DNA of 64,000 nucleotides, from NCBI RefSeq assembly GCF_049959315.1, contig NZ_CP188201.1; one strand, given 5' to 3'. This document shows, one piece after another, positions 28,560 through 37,054 of this stretch (within the stretch, counting starts at the first letter, position 1; each line of letters starts with the position of its first letter). The notes under the pieces are model-generated. The model ran no database searches, was not told the origin of the DNA, and saw only the letters and a program-made list of their open reading frames with translations. Made by a program: the position numbers and the translations under genes. Origin of the DNA: Serratia proteamaculans_D (GTDB taxonomy: Bacteria; Pseudomonadota; Gammaproteobacteria; Enterobacterales; Enterobacteriaceae).

Positions 28560-28596
28560 CGTTACAAGTATTACACAAACTTTTTTCGAAAGAGAA
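28560..28596 (-). promoter_or_regulatory. lpp promoter
   Basis: On the minus strand, TTCTCT (28591-28596), a 17-base spacer and TAATAC (28568-28573) precede the predicted start G at 28560. The region from TTTGTGTAATACTTG to the start codon is almost the same as in E. coli, where the start site is mapped. Confidence 0.85.
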
Positions 28597-28776
28597 TAAT
28601 TTTTTTGGATTGGAGTGCTTTATTTTGATCGTTCGCTCAAACTTGCATCTTCTTTTGAGAAATAGTTAAAAAATGTAGGGAAAACAGCCGGATTCCATGG
28701 GACAACTCCGATTTGTAATTAGCTAAATAATGAGCAATCCACGGTTGCGTTTTTGAGAAAACGGTTTACCAGTGCT

Positions 28777-28804
28777 AAAAAAAACGCCGCTAAGCGGCGT
28801 TTTT
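28777..28804. terminator. Terminator of pykF
   Basis: CGCCGC-TAA-GCGGCG with eight A on the left and five T on the right. It works for pykF on the minus strand (T8) and could also stop plus-strand transcripts. Confidence 0.88.
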
Positions 28805-28831
28805 GTCAAAATAATTATGTCACGTTTTATA

Positions 28832-30244
28832 TTAAAGCACGTGAACCGAGGCAGTATTGGTAGTGCCGCTTGGTACCAGTGCACCAGAAACCATCACCAC
28901 AACGTCGCCTTTTTGAGCCAAACCGCTGGCCAATGCCGCTTCTTTACCGATGCGATAGAAGTCGTCGGTAGAGGCAATTTCCTTGACCATCTGTGGGATC
29001 ACGCCCTTGGTCAGAATAAGCTGATGAGCGGTGGTTTCGTTGGTGGTCAGAGCCAGGATCACCGCGTTAGGGAAGTATTTACGCACGGACTTGGCTGATT
29101 TACCGCCGCTGGTGGCAACCACGATCAGGGGTGCATCCAGTTTCTCTGCGGTTTCAACCGCACCGCGGCATACGGCTTCGGTGATGCGCAGCTTGCGGTT
29201 GTCATGCAGGCTGTCGATACGGCTTGGCATCACGCGATCGGTGCGCTCACAGATGGTCGCCATGATGGTAACGGCTTCCAGCGGGTACTTGCCCTTGGCG
29301 CTCTCGCCAGACAGCATCACGGCGTCGGTACCGTCCAGAATGGCGTTAGCAACGTCGCCGGCTTCTGCGCGGGTAGGGCGCGGGTTCTTGATCATGGAAT
29401 CGAGCATTTGGGTGGCGGTGATCACCACTTTACGTGCGCGGTTACATTTTTCGATCATCATCTTCTGAGCGAAGATCACTTCTTCTACCGGGATTTCAAC
29501 GCCCAGATCGCCACGAGCAACCATGATGCCGTCAGAAGCTTCGAGGATTTCGTCGAAGTTGTTCAGGCCTTCCTGGTTTTCGATTTTGGAGATGATTTGG
29601 ATCTGCGCGCCGCCGTGGGCTTTCAGGTGCTCACGAATTTCCAGCACGTCAGAACGCTTGCGGATGAAGGAAGCGGCAACGAAGTCCACGCCCTGTTCGC
29701 AGCCGAAAATCAGGTCGCGTTTGTCTTTTTCGGCCAGTGCAGGCAGCTGGATGGAAACGCCCGGCAGGTTAACGCCTTTGTTTTCGCCCAGGTCGCCGCT
29801 GTTGAGCACCTTACAGACAACTTCGCTTTCGGTCACGTTGGTGACTTCCATGCCGATCAGGCCGTCATCTACCAACACGGTGTTGCCGATTTTCAGGTCA
29901 GCGCTAAAGCCGGCGTAGGTTACCGCAACGCGTTCGTTGTTGCCGATAACGCTCTGATCGGTGGTGAAAGTGAAGGTCTGGCCGGCAACCAGCGCCGCGT
30001 CTTTGCCGCCTTCCAGTTTCATGGTGCGAATTTCCGGGCCTTTGGTATCCAACAGGATGCCGGCGTTCTGACCGGTTTTCGCCATCACGGCGCGCATGTT
30101 CTTGATGCGGTTGCCGTGCTCTTCATAATCGCCGTGGGAGAAGTTAAGGCGCATTACGTTCATGCCTGCATTCAGCAGGTTGGTCAGCATTTCTTCCGAT
30201 TCGGTTTTTGGACCGATGGTACAAACAATTTTGGTCTTTTTCAT
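28832..30244 (-). CDS. pykF: Pyruvate kinase I
   Basis: 470 residues, identical in length to E. coli PykF, the fructose-1,6-bisphosphate-activated isozyme. It converts PEP and ADP to pyruvate and ATP. MKKTKIVCTIGPKTESEEML starts the TIM barrel, GVNLPGVSIQLPALAEKDK and FIRKRSDV follow, and the pyruvate kinase signature with the catalytic lysine lies in IISKIENQEGLNNFDEI. MVARGDLGVEIP and the C-terminal effector domain (VVATSGGKSAKSVRKYFP) are intact. A Cra-like site upstream predicts repression when glycolytic flux is low. Confidence 0.97.
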   Translation of the reverse strand: MKKTKIVCTIGPKTESEEMLTNLLNAGMNVMRLNFSHGDYEEHGNRIKNMRAVMAKTGQNAGILLDTKGPEIRTMKLEGGKDAALVAGQTFTFTTDQSVIGNNERVAVTYAGFSADLKIGNTVLVDDGLIGMEVTNVTESEVVCKVLNSGDLGENKGVNLPGVSIQLPALAEKDKRDLIFGCEQGVDFVAASFIRKRSDVLEIREHLKAHGGAQIQIISKIENQEGLNNFDEILEASDGIMVARGDLGVEIPVEEVIFAQKMMIEKCNRARKVVITATQMLDSMIKNPRPTRAEAGDVANAILDGTDAVMLSGESAKGKYPLEAVTIMATICERTDRVMPSRIDSLHDNRKLRITEAVCRGAVETAEKLDAPLIVVATSGGKSAKSVRKYFPNAVILALTTNETTAHQLILTKGVIPQMVKEIASTDDFYRIGKEAALASGLAQKGDVVVMVSGALVPSGTTNTASVHVL

Positions 30245-30467
30245 GACGGATTTTTCTACAAGTTGTGATGGATAATAAAACGAATAAAACCAGCGGTCAG
30301 GCCACTGATAAGGGATTTGAGTCGTGCCTGGTGGTGCAAAACACAGTTAAGGATAGGTGACCAGAGTCGAAATGGGGCGGAAAAATTCAGCCCGCGCCGG
30401 GATGCGGGGATGCTGCGCAACGTGATGAGATGAAAATGTGTTGTTATTGCGTTTTCGCAGATCAAGG

Positions 30468-30481
30468 GCTGAAACCATTCA
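30468..30481 (+). promoter_or_regulatory. Cra (FruR) site upstream of pykF
   Basis: GCTGAAACCATTCA fits the Cra consensus RSTGAAWCSNTHHW except for the first base (C/T wobble at that position is tolerated in known sites). It lies about 224 bases before pykF; Cra represses pykF in E. coli. Confidence 0.6.
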
Positions 30482-30646
30482 ACTGAAAGACGTTGCGCAT
30501 TATAAAGGCTAAGCGGCGGGAAACAAAATAAAAAACCGATGCAAAACCTCGGTTCCGTCAAATCAGCAGTAAATATGGCGCAAATGCAAACCCTTAGCCG
30601 GTGTTTGTTGCGCAAATAACCACTTCATTGGTGCGAGTATTGTCGA

Positions 30647-30952
30647 TCAGCTGGTGGTAATGATTTCCCACAGGGTACCTGCCGTCAGACAGAAACAGCC
30701 GCTGGCGGTGTTGGCAGGGATCATGATGCTTTCACCGGCTACCACCACCTGAATGTCATTGCCCAGGGTGAACTCAAACTCTCCGGAAACCACCTGCGTT
30801 TGCAGAGAGAAATCGCGCTTTTGCAACTGGCCAAAGGTACCGGCGTCGAATTTTACTTCGGTGGCACGGGCGCCGTTGCTCATGATGCCCTGTCGACGGA
30901 TGAGTCCGTTGTCGAGTTTCTCGAACGGGGTCTGGGCGGTAAATGTCAGCAT
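30647..30952 (-). CDS. Cupin-domain protein
   Basis: 101 residues with a small cupin (beta-barrel) pattern: TGFAAQTPF-like start, GEFEFTLGNDIQVVVAGESI and MIPANTASGCFCLTAGTLWEI. The function is unknown; such proteins bind a metal or small ligand. The frame stays open to 31138, but that extension reads through a tRNA gene, and the ATG at 30952 has AGGA eight bases upstream. It follows the tRNA-Val cluster on the same strand and might be cotranscribed with it. Confidence 0.75.
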   Translation of the reverse strand: MLTFTAQTPFEKLDNGLIRRQGIMSNGARATEVKFDAGTFGQLQKRDFSLQTQVVSGEFEFTLGNDIQVVVAGESIMIPANTASGCFCLTAGTLWEIITTS

Positions 30953-31093
30953 GGATTCGGTCCTGATAAGGTATTCGCCTTGATGATACCTGATACGGCT
31001 TGCGGTGACAGGAGCAAAGCTACGGGATCGTACTGGCGAGTTAACGGTAGAGGGAGCGCGAGTCGATAGGTTGAAACTGAGGAAACAATGATT

Positions 31094-31170
31094 TGGTGCG
31101 TCCGAGTGGACTCGAACCACCGACCCCCACCATGTCAAGGTGGTGCTCTAACCAACTGAGCTACGGACGC
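31094..31170 (-). tRNA. tRNA-Val (GAC), third copy in the transcript
   Basis: 77 bases including encoded CCA. On the minus strand it begins GCGTCCGTAGCTCAGTTGG, has anticodon GAC in CTTGACATG, the T-arm GGTTCGAGTCC and acceptor CGGACGCACCA. It matches E. coli valV/valW tRNA. Confidence 0.97.
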
Positions 31171-31191
31171 ACTGCACTGCTTTTAGATATT

Positions 31192-31268
31192 TGGTGCGTC
31201 CGAGTGGACTCGAACCACCGACCCCCACCATGTCAAGGTGGTGCTCTAACCAACTGAGCTACGGACGC
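31192..31268 (-). tRNA. tRNA-Val (GAC), second copy
   Basis: Identical 77-base copy with encoded CCA and anticodon GAC. It is separated from its neighbours by 21-base spacers. Confidence 0.97.
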
Positions 31269-31289
31269 ACTGTACTGCTTTTAGGAATT

Positions 31290-31366
31290 TGGTGCGTCCG
31301 AGTGGACTCGAACCACCGACCCCCACCATGTCAAGGTGGTGCTCTAACCAACTGAGCTACGGACGC
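31290..31366 (-). tRNA. tRNA-Val (GAC), first copy
   Basis: Identical 77-base copy with encoded CCA and anticodon GAC. It is promoter-proximal in the three-gene cluster. Confidence 0.97.
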
Positions 31367-31403
31367 ATCTTTTCCTGTCTGTCATGGCTGACAGCGGGGA
31401 CGA

Positions 31404-31432
31404 ATATTAACGAGCAACCTGCGTGCTGGCAA
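31404..31432 (-). promoter_or_regulatory. Promoter of the tRNA-Val cluster
   Basis: TTGCCA, a 17-base spacer and TAATAT on the minus strand, followed by a GC-rich discriminator (TCGTCCCCGC), as is typical of stringently controlled stable-RNA promoters. The predicted start is about 30 bases before the first tRNA. Confidence 0.8.
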
Positions 31433-31517
31433 GGAGAAAAACGTAATTTTATCCGGTATTTCACGCGATTGCTGCGCTTGTGTGCAGTGCGGTGATTTTT
31501 TCCGCAGTGATGGCGCC

Positions 31518-31549
31518 AAAGCCACCGGCAGGCGATGCCAACCGGTGGC
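31518..31549 (-). terminator. Terminator-like hairpin after mdtK
   Basis: GCCACCGG and CCGGTGGC form an 8-bp stem five bases after the mdtK stop, with TTT following on the minus strand. It is weak, but it separates mdtK from the tRNA promoter. Confidence 0.45.
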
Positions 31550-31554
31550 CAGTC

Positions 31555-32931
31555 TCAACGGGTGGAGCGCTGCAGGATCAGTGCCGCCGGTTGTCTTTGC
31601 AGCCAGCGCATGCGCATGGCCATCAAGATGGCGGCGAAGGTCAGGCCAATGATAAAGCCAATCCAGAATCCGCTTGGCCCCATTGCCGGTACCAGGATAT
31701 CGGTCAGCGCCAGCACATAACCGCTCGGTAGCCCCAGGATCCAATAGGCGATAAAGGTGATAAAGAAGATTGAACGGGTATCTTTATAGCCACGCAGAAT
31801 GCCGCTGCCGATCACCTGAATAGAGTCGGAAATCTGGTAAATAGCCGCCAGCAGCATCAGGTGCGAGGCCATGGCAACCACCGCTGGGCTGTCGTTATAC
31901 AGCAGGGCAATTTGCTCACGGAAGGTGGCGGTAAATAGCGCGGTGCAGCAGGCCATGGCGATACCAACGGCAATAGCCGCATAGGCGGCAATTCGCGCAC
32001 CTTCAACCGAGCCTTCACCCAACCGATAGCCGACGCGGATAGTCGCGCTGACACCCAGTGATAATGGCAACACGAACATCAGTGCGCTGAAGTTAAGTGC
32101 AATTTGATGCCCGGCTACGGAAACAATGCCCAGCGGCGAGACCAGCAGGGCGACGATAGCGAACAGCGTGACCTCAAAGAACAGCGCCAGCGCCACCGGC
32201 AGACCAATGCCGAACAGGCGTTTCATCGCCGGCCAGTCCGGCCGCAGGCTGCTGCCTTCGTGCGGCAAAATGTCGCGCTGTGAAGGGGCGCGTTTCACGT
32301 ACCAGCGCATCGCCAGGAACATAAACCAGTAGACGCTACCGGTTGCCACGCCGCAACCGACGCCGCCCAGTTCCGGCATGCCGAATTTGCCGTAGATGAA
32401 AATATAGTTAATCGGGATATTCACCAGCAGGCCGAGAAAACCAATCACCATGCCCGGTTTGGTTTTCGACAGGCCTTCGCATTGGCCGCGCAGCACCTGG
32501 AAGAACAGATAGCCGGGCGCGCCCCACATAATGGCATGCAGATAGCCCACCGCTTTATCCGCCAACTGCGGGTCGATGTTGTGCATCATGTCGATGACAA
32601 ACTTGCTGTTATACAGCACGATAATCACCAGCAGTGACACAGCGGCCGCCAGCCAAAAGCCCTGACGGACCTGATGAGCGATGCGATCGCGTCGGCCAGC
32701 GCCGTTCAGCTGTGCAATCACCGGCGTTAGTGCCAGCAGCAGGCCATGGCCGAACAGGATGGCCGGTAGCCAGATTGAGGTGCCGACGGCAACCGCCGCC
32801 ATATCTGTGGCGCTGTAGGCACCGGCCATAATGGTATCAACCACGCCCATTGCGGTTTGTGATATTTGCGCGATGATCACCGGGATAGCGAGGGCCAATA
32901 AGCTACGCGCTTCAATTAAGTACTTCTGCAC
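31555..32931 (-). CDS. mdtK: MATE multidrug efflux pump MdtK
   Basis: 458 residues (E. coli MdtK/NorM 457) with 12 transmembrane segments. A cation-coupled exporter of fluoroquinolones, dyes and other drugs. Family blocks include LALAIPVIIAQISQTAMGVV, MWGAPGYLFFQVLRGQCEG, PELGGVGCGVATG and YQISDSIQVIGSGILRGYKD. The start is taken as GTG at 32931: the protein then begins with QKYLIEARSLLALAIP as in E. coli, and AAGG stands upstream. A GTG at 32937 would add two residues. It is divergent from ribC, as in E. coli. Confidence 0.95.
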   Translation of the reverse strand: MQKYLIEARSLLALAIPVIIAQISQTAMGVVDTIMAGAYSATDMAAVAVGTSIWLPAILFGHGLLLALTPVIAQLNGAGRRDRIAHQVRQGFWLAAAVSLLVIIVLYNSKFVIDMMHNIDPQLADKAVGYLHAIMWGAPGYLFFQVLRGQCEGLSKTKPGMVIGFLGLLVNIPINYIFIYGKFGMPELGGVGCGVATGSVYWFMFLAMRWYVKRAPSQRDILPHEGSSLRPDWPAMKRLFGIGLPVALALFFEVTLFAIVALLVSPLGIVSVAGHQIALNFSALMFVLPLSLGVSATIRVGYRLGEGSVEGARIAAYAAIAVGIAMACCTALFTATFREQIALLYNDSPAVVAMASHLMLLAAIYQISDSIQVIGSGILRGYKDTRSIFFITFIAYWILGLPSGYVLALTDILVPAMGPSGFWIGFIIGLTFAAILMAMRMRWLQRQPAALILQRSTR

Positions 32932-33173
32932 GCACACACCTTTTCTATTTATTTATGATGGAGGGAAGGGTCGTCGTGAAAGGACAACAATTAAAAATAG
33001 CGGAATTTTCTCAAAAAGATTGTACCCGCTCGGCGTGGTTAAGCAAATGCTGTGATGAAATAGTTATTAAATGCGCAGCTGCAGATTTTTTGTCGCCTCG
33101 GGTTTGGTTTTCCTCGTCAACTGGGGCAAACTGCCCCAAGCGCTTTAAACATTTTTAGAAAGAAGAGGCCCAC

Positions 33174-33824
33174 ATGTTCACCGGTATCGTACAAGGCACC
33201 GCGCCGCTGGTCGCCATTGATGAAAAATCCAACTTCCGTACTCACGTCATCGAGATGCCCACTGAACTGCTGCCCGGGCTGGAGCTTGGTGCGTCGGTGT
33301 CTCATAACGGTTGCTGCCTGACCGTTACCGCGGTAGAGGGCAACCGCGTCAGTTTTGATTTGATCAAAGAAACGCTGCGCCTGACCAACCTCGGTGAGCT
33401 GGCGTTGGGCGACGTGGTCAACATCGAAAGAGCGGCCAAATTTAATGATGAAATTGGCGGTCATCTGATGTCCGGCCATATTATCTGCACGGCAGAGGTT
33501 GCCAAGATTTATACCTCTGAGAATAATCGTCAGATATGGCTGCGCATGCCGGACGCGGAACTGATGAAATACGTTCTGCACAAAGGCTTCATTGGCATCG
33601 ATGGTATTAGTCTGACCATCGGTGAAGTAGTGAATAACCGTTTTTGCGTACATTTGATCCCGGAAACCCTGGAGCGCACCACGCTGGGCAAAAAACGCCT
33701 GGGGGATAAGGTGAATATTGAGATCGATCCACAAACGCAGGCGGTGGTTGACACTGTCGAGCGGGTGTTGGCGAGCCGTGAAGCGGCAATGGCGGCGGCG
33801 AGTGCGCTGGCGCAGAAGATCTGA
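33174..33824 (+). CDS. ribC: Riboflavin synthase alpha chain
   Basis: 216 residues (called ribE in some genomes). It joins two molecules of 6,7-dimethyl-8-ribityllumazine into riboflavin and a pyrimidine. Two tandem lumazine-binding domains are seen, each starting MFTGIV-like and containing GASVSHNGCCLTV and GIDGISLTIG. HLMSGHI is the conserved mid-domain motif. GAAGAGG precedes the ATG. I looked for an FMN riboswitch upstream and saw none. The I78-type lipoprotein gene follows after 29 bases. Confidence 0.95.
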   Translation: MFTGIVQGTAPLVAIDEKSNFRTHVIEMPTELLPGLELGASVSHNGCCLTVTAVEGNRVSFDLIKETLRLTNLGELALGDVVNIERAAKFNDEIGGHLMSGHIICTAEVAKIYTSENNRQIWLRMPDAELMKYVLHKGFIGIDGISLTIGEVVNNRFCVHLIPETLERTTLGKKRLGDKVNIEIDPQTQAVVDTVERVLASREAAMAAASALAQKI

Positions 33825-33853
33825 CGAACGACAAACCAGAGAGGAGCTATCGC

Positions 33854-34150
33854 GTGAAGTTTTATGGGAAAACGTTGATGTTAACGGCGCTGTTGGCGCT
33901 GAGTGCTTGTAGCAGCTCGCCGGAACAGGGTACCGCCAACACGGCGGCGGATGCAGAGAACGATACCTGCGGCGCGGCGCAATATCAGAATTATGTCGGC
34001 AAACCGATGTCAGCGCTGGAAGGCGTGCAGATTGAGTCGCAAGTGCGCGCTATACCGTATAACTCTGCGGTCACGATGGACTTTAACCTGCGCCGGCTGA
34101 ATTTCCTCGGCGATAGTGATGATAAGATCATCCGGGTGTATTGCGGCTAA
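33854..34150 (+). CDS. I78-type peptidase inhibitor lipoprotein
   Basis: 98 residues. A lipoprotein signal (MLTALLALSACSS, lipobox LSAC) is followed by a small domain with CGAAQYQNYVGKPMSALEG and DFNLRRLNFLGDSDDKIIRV, the pattern of inhibitor family I78. Such proteins inhibit serine peptidases from the envelope. The start is GTG at 33854 with GAGGAG seven bases upstream. It probably shares a transcript with ribC; E. coli lacks this gene here. Confidence 0.85.
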   Translation: MKFYGKTLMLTALLALSACSSSPEQGTANTAADAENDTCGAAQYQNYVGKPMSALEGVQIESQVRAIPYNSAVTMDFNLRRLNFLGDSDDKIIRVYCG

Positions 34151-34173
34151 TATACCCGCACAGGTCAATACAT

Positions 34174-34210
34174 AAAAAGAACCCCGGTCAGTGCCAGCTA
34201 ACCGGGGTTC
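34174..34210 (-). terminator. Terminator of cfa
   Basis: GAACCCCGGT and ACCGGGGTTC pair perfectly (10 bp) and the minus strand continues with CTTTTTATG. It lies just past the cfa stop and may also stop transcripts from the I78 gene. Confidence 0.8.
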
Positions 34211-34230
34211 ATTTATTGGAAGCGTCGAGA

Positions 34231-35382
34231 TTAACGCGTTACGCGAATACCGCCGTCAACCCCTTTAGGGCTGAATACCACTTGCCACAGTTGAATATCA
34301 CGTGCGCGGAAGGCTCCGGCGCAGGCGTTCAGATAATAGCTGAACATGCGTTCGAAACGATCCGAATAACGCTGGGCAAGCAGTGGCCAAGCCTGTTTGA
34401 AGCGTTCGTACCAGGCCATCAGGGTCCGATCATAATCGGCACCAATATTATGCCAATCTTCCATCACGAAATGCCCCTCACTGGCCTGGGCAATATGCGA
34501 GACCGACGGCAGACAGCCATTCGGGAAGATATATTTGTTGATCCACGGGTCAACATTCATATCTGTCCGATTCGAGCCAATGGTGTGCAGCAGGAACAGA
34601 CCGTCCGGTTTTAAATTACGCTCCACCACTTTAAAGTAGGTGTGGTAATTTTTCGGACCGACGTGTTCGAACATGCCGACAGAAACAATACGGTCAAACT
34701 GCAGGTGTAAATCGCGGTAGTCTTGCAAGCGGATTTCGACGTCCAGCCCGGCGCAGTGCTCCTGTGCCAGTTTTTGCTGTTCGGCGGAAATGGTCACGCC
34801 CACCACCGAAACACCATAGTTTTTCGCCGCATAGGCGGAAAGCCCGCCCCAGCCACAGCCAATATCAAGCAGGCTCATGCCCGGCTGCAGCTGCAGTTTC
34901 TCGCAAATCATCCGCAGCTTGGCTTCTTGCGCTTCTTCCAGCGTAGTGGCTTCTTTCCAGTAGGCGCAGGAATATTGCATATGCGGATCGAGCATCTGCG
35001 TAAACAGATCGTTCCCCAGATCGTAATGTTCTTTACCGACTATCCAGGCGCGTTTCTTCGATTGCAAATTGGTGAGTCGCGCGGCGGCAATACGCAGGGT
35101 ATCTTTTAAATGGCGGGGGAGTTTCTTTTCCAGCCCGGCACGGACCACGTGTTGAAAGAATATATCCAGCCGTTCACATTCCCACCAGCCGTCCATATAG
35201 CTTTCGCCCAGGCCAAGAGAACCGTCCTGCAGCACGCGTTTAAAAAAATCGGGATTTTTAACCTGAATATCGAAAGGGCGTGAGCCGTTTATTTCAATAC
35301 CGGCCATGCTGAGCATTTCATTAGCGATGCGATACCATTGGTTGTCCTGGATGCTCACATCTTCTATACACGATGAACTCAT
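34231..35382 (-). CDS. cfa: Cyclopropane-fatty-acyl-phospholipid synthase
   Basis: 383 residues (E. coli 382). It methylenates unsaturated acyl chains of membrane phospholipids with S-adenosylmethionine, stabilising membranes in stationary phase and acid. The SAM motif is LLDIGCGWGGLSAYAAKNYG, with GVTISAEQQKLA and RIVSVGMFEHVGPKNY after it. The C-terminal NACAGAFRARDIQLWQVVFS is characteristic. The ATG at 35382 (MSSSCIEDVS) has GGAG six bases upstream; an upstream ATG at 35421 adds 13 unrelated residues. Confidence 0.97.
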   Translation of the reverse strand: MSSSCIEDVSIQDNQWYRIANEMLSMAGIEINGSRPFDIQVKNPDFFKRVLQDGSLGLGESYMDGWWECERLDIFFQHVVRAGLEKKLPRHLKDTLRIAAARLTNLQSKKRAWIVGKEHYDLGNDLFTQMLDPHMQYSCAYWKEATTLEEAQEAKLRMICEKLQLQPGMSLLDIGCGWGGLSAYAAKNYGVSVVGVTISAEQQKLAQEHCAGLDVEIRLQDYRDLHLQFDRIVSVGMFEHVGPKNYHTYFKVVERNLKPDGLFLLHTIGSNRTDMNVDPWINKYIFPNGCLPSVSHIAQASEGHFVMEDWHNIGADYDRTLMAWYERFKQAWPLLAQRYSDRFERMFSYYLNACAGAFRARDIQLWQVVFSPKGVDGGIRVTR

Positions 35383-35722
35383 AGCTTCTCCATCACCTTC
35401 TTCTGACTTATGACCCGCCAAAAAATAGCTTAGACAAATTCTGCGGGTGCATACGTTTACCTACGGCAAAAAGTTCCGTGGCGTCTGATATCCGACTATG
35501 AACAGAGGAAAATTTTAAGAAGGTTCCTGCGCAAGAAACGCTGGAAAGACAATCCTTAAAAAAGTGTGACGCCATACGCGTACACAACAGCAATTTGTGA
35601 TAAAGAAATTATAAAGGTGTTATTTTAAAAGGTCGTTTTGAGTATAGGCTTGCCGAGGCGCTTACTCAACTGTAAATCGCACTCGGCAAAAATATTCTTT
35701 AAGTGATTATTAATACATACAA
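35383..35722. other. cfa promoter region
   Basis: 340 bases between punC and cfa with no credible ORF. On the minus strand GTCTAAGCTATT, about 50 bases before cfa, resembles a sigma-S type -10. An imperfect stem (GCCGAG...CTCGGC, about 35654-35690) lacks a T-run. Both assignments are tentative. Confidence 0.35.
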
Positions 35723-36931
35723 TTATGACGCTGAGTTAGCATGTTCCTGCCGCGTCGCCTGCTGTTCATTCATCACTTTTCCCCGTTGCAGCATATAGCC
35801 CAATGCGGCTAATACTACCGTAGAAACCATCACCGTCACCGTTGCCAACAGCGGCTGGCTGATAAAGGCCGATACCAGCATGCTGGCGACAAAACACAGG
35901 CCCAACTGCAGGGTATTTTGCAGCGCTGCGGCTTTGCCTGTGCCTTCCGGAAACGGGGTTAACGCATTTGCCACTACGATTGGGTAGGTGGCACCGTTGA
36001 CCAGCGCCATCACGCAGAACGGGATCAGCAGCGTGGTAAGCGTGGGTTCGGTCAGCGTGGCAACCAGGTATAACGCCACCATGCTGATGCCATAAGCTAC
36101 CAGCAGCCACGGCAGTAAGGTGTTGCCATTAATGCGATTTAACGCGGTGCGGCAGCCATAACCCCCTAACAGGAAGGCCAGTGTCTGCGGCACATAGCTC
36201 AGGCCGATATCATTTGGGCTGTACCCCATATCGCCAAGTATAAAAGGTGAACCGGTCAGCCAGGCGAAGAAGCCGGCGGAGCAGGCGGCAAAGATGATAA
36301 CGCTACCGCTGAATACCGGAGATTTCAGTAGTTGCCAGAAGGTCAGGCCGTTTTTATTTTCTGCGCAAGGCAAGGGTTTGGCGTTTTCTTTCAACAGCAG
36401 AGTCGGCAGCAGGAGAATGACGGTAATGCCCAGCAGCACGGCGAAAATGGCACGCCAGCCCATGTGGTTCAGCAACCAGGCACCGACCAATGGCGCCAGC
36501 GCCGGTGAGAGGGCGACCAGCGGCATAATGGTGGCGAATACGCGGTTTGCCTTGCCTTCGCGGTAGCGGTCGATCACCAGTGCCTGCCAGGTGACGGCGG
36601 CGGAACAGACGCCAATCGCCTGGATAAACCGCAGTGACCACAGTTGAACGGCATTTTGTACCCACAGCATGCCGAGGCAACCCAGGGCAAACAGCGCCAG
36701 GCCAATCAGCAACACCGGTTTACGGCCGAGACGGTCGGAAAGCGGCCCCCACAGCAGTTGAGCAAAGGCAAAGCCGGCCAGGAAGATACTGAGGCTGGCA
36801 CTGATCGCTCCAGCGGAGATTTGCAGGTCCTGCTGCATCACGCCAAAGGCGGGCAGGTACATGTCGGTGGCCAGGTAACCCAGCATACTCAGGCCGGCAA
36901 GGTAGAACATAAAACCAAAGGAATTTCGCAT
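35723..36931 (-). CDS. punC: Purine nucleoside exporter PunC (MFS)
   Basis: 402 residues with 12 predicted transmembrane helices, of the Bcr/CflA drug-resistance group. E. coli PunC (YdhC, 403) is activated by PunR and implicated in purine nucleoside efflux. Seen are MLGYLATDMYLPAFGVMQQD, the MFS loop GPLSDRLGRKPVLLIG and the mid SPALAPLVGAWLLNHMGWR. The frame stays open to 37783, but the extra 284 residues are antisense to punR; the ATG at 36931 gives the family start MRNSFGF. It is divergent from punR. Confidence 0.92.
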   Translation of the reverse strand: MRNSFGFMFYLAGLSMLGYLATDMYLPAFGVMQQDLQISAGAISASLSIFLAGFAFAQLLWGPLSDRLGRKPVLLIGLALFALGCLGMLWVQNAVQLWSLRFIQAIGVCSAAVTWQALVIDRYREGKANRVFATIMPLVALSPALAPLVGAWLLNHMGWRAIFAVLLGITVILLLPTLLLKENAKPLPCAENKNGLTFWQLLKSPVFSGSVIIFAACSAGFFAWLTGSPFILGDMGYSPNDIGLSYVPQTLAFLLGGYGCRTALNRINGNTLLPWLLVAYGISMVALYLVATLTEPTLTTLLIPFCVMALVNGATYPIVVANALTPFPEGTGKAAALQNTLQLGLCFVASMLVSAFISQPLLATVTVMVSTVVLAALGYMLQRGKVMNEQQATRQEHANSAS

Positions 36932-37054
36932 GGTATTTCTCGTTAATATTTTAATGTCGCAGGTTTTTAGCGCCGGCAAGTGTATCCGGCTGGATCTCTG
37001 CTTGTGAAACGGTAATATTTGCGAGGTGCTGTTAAAAAAATTGAAGGCAAACTT

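Noticed and set aside
29204..30268. Plus-strand frame of 354 codons
   Set aside because: Antisense shadow of pykF, with no recognisable domain or ribosome site.
30256..30615. 119-codon minus-strand frame upstream of pykF
   Set aside because: It overlaps the pykF leader and the Cra-like site and has no family features.
31094..31366. Three near-identical repeats of about 77 bases with 21-base spacers
   Set aside because: They look like a repeat array at first sight, but each folds as tRNA-Val; not CRISPR.
32932..33173. Possible FMN riboswitch before ribC
   Set aside because: The conserved RFN element blocks are not present; in E. coli the riboswitch is at ribB, not ribC.
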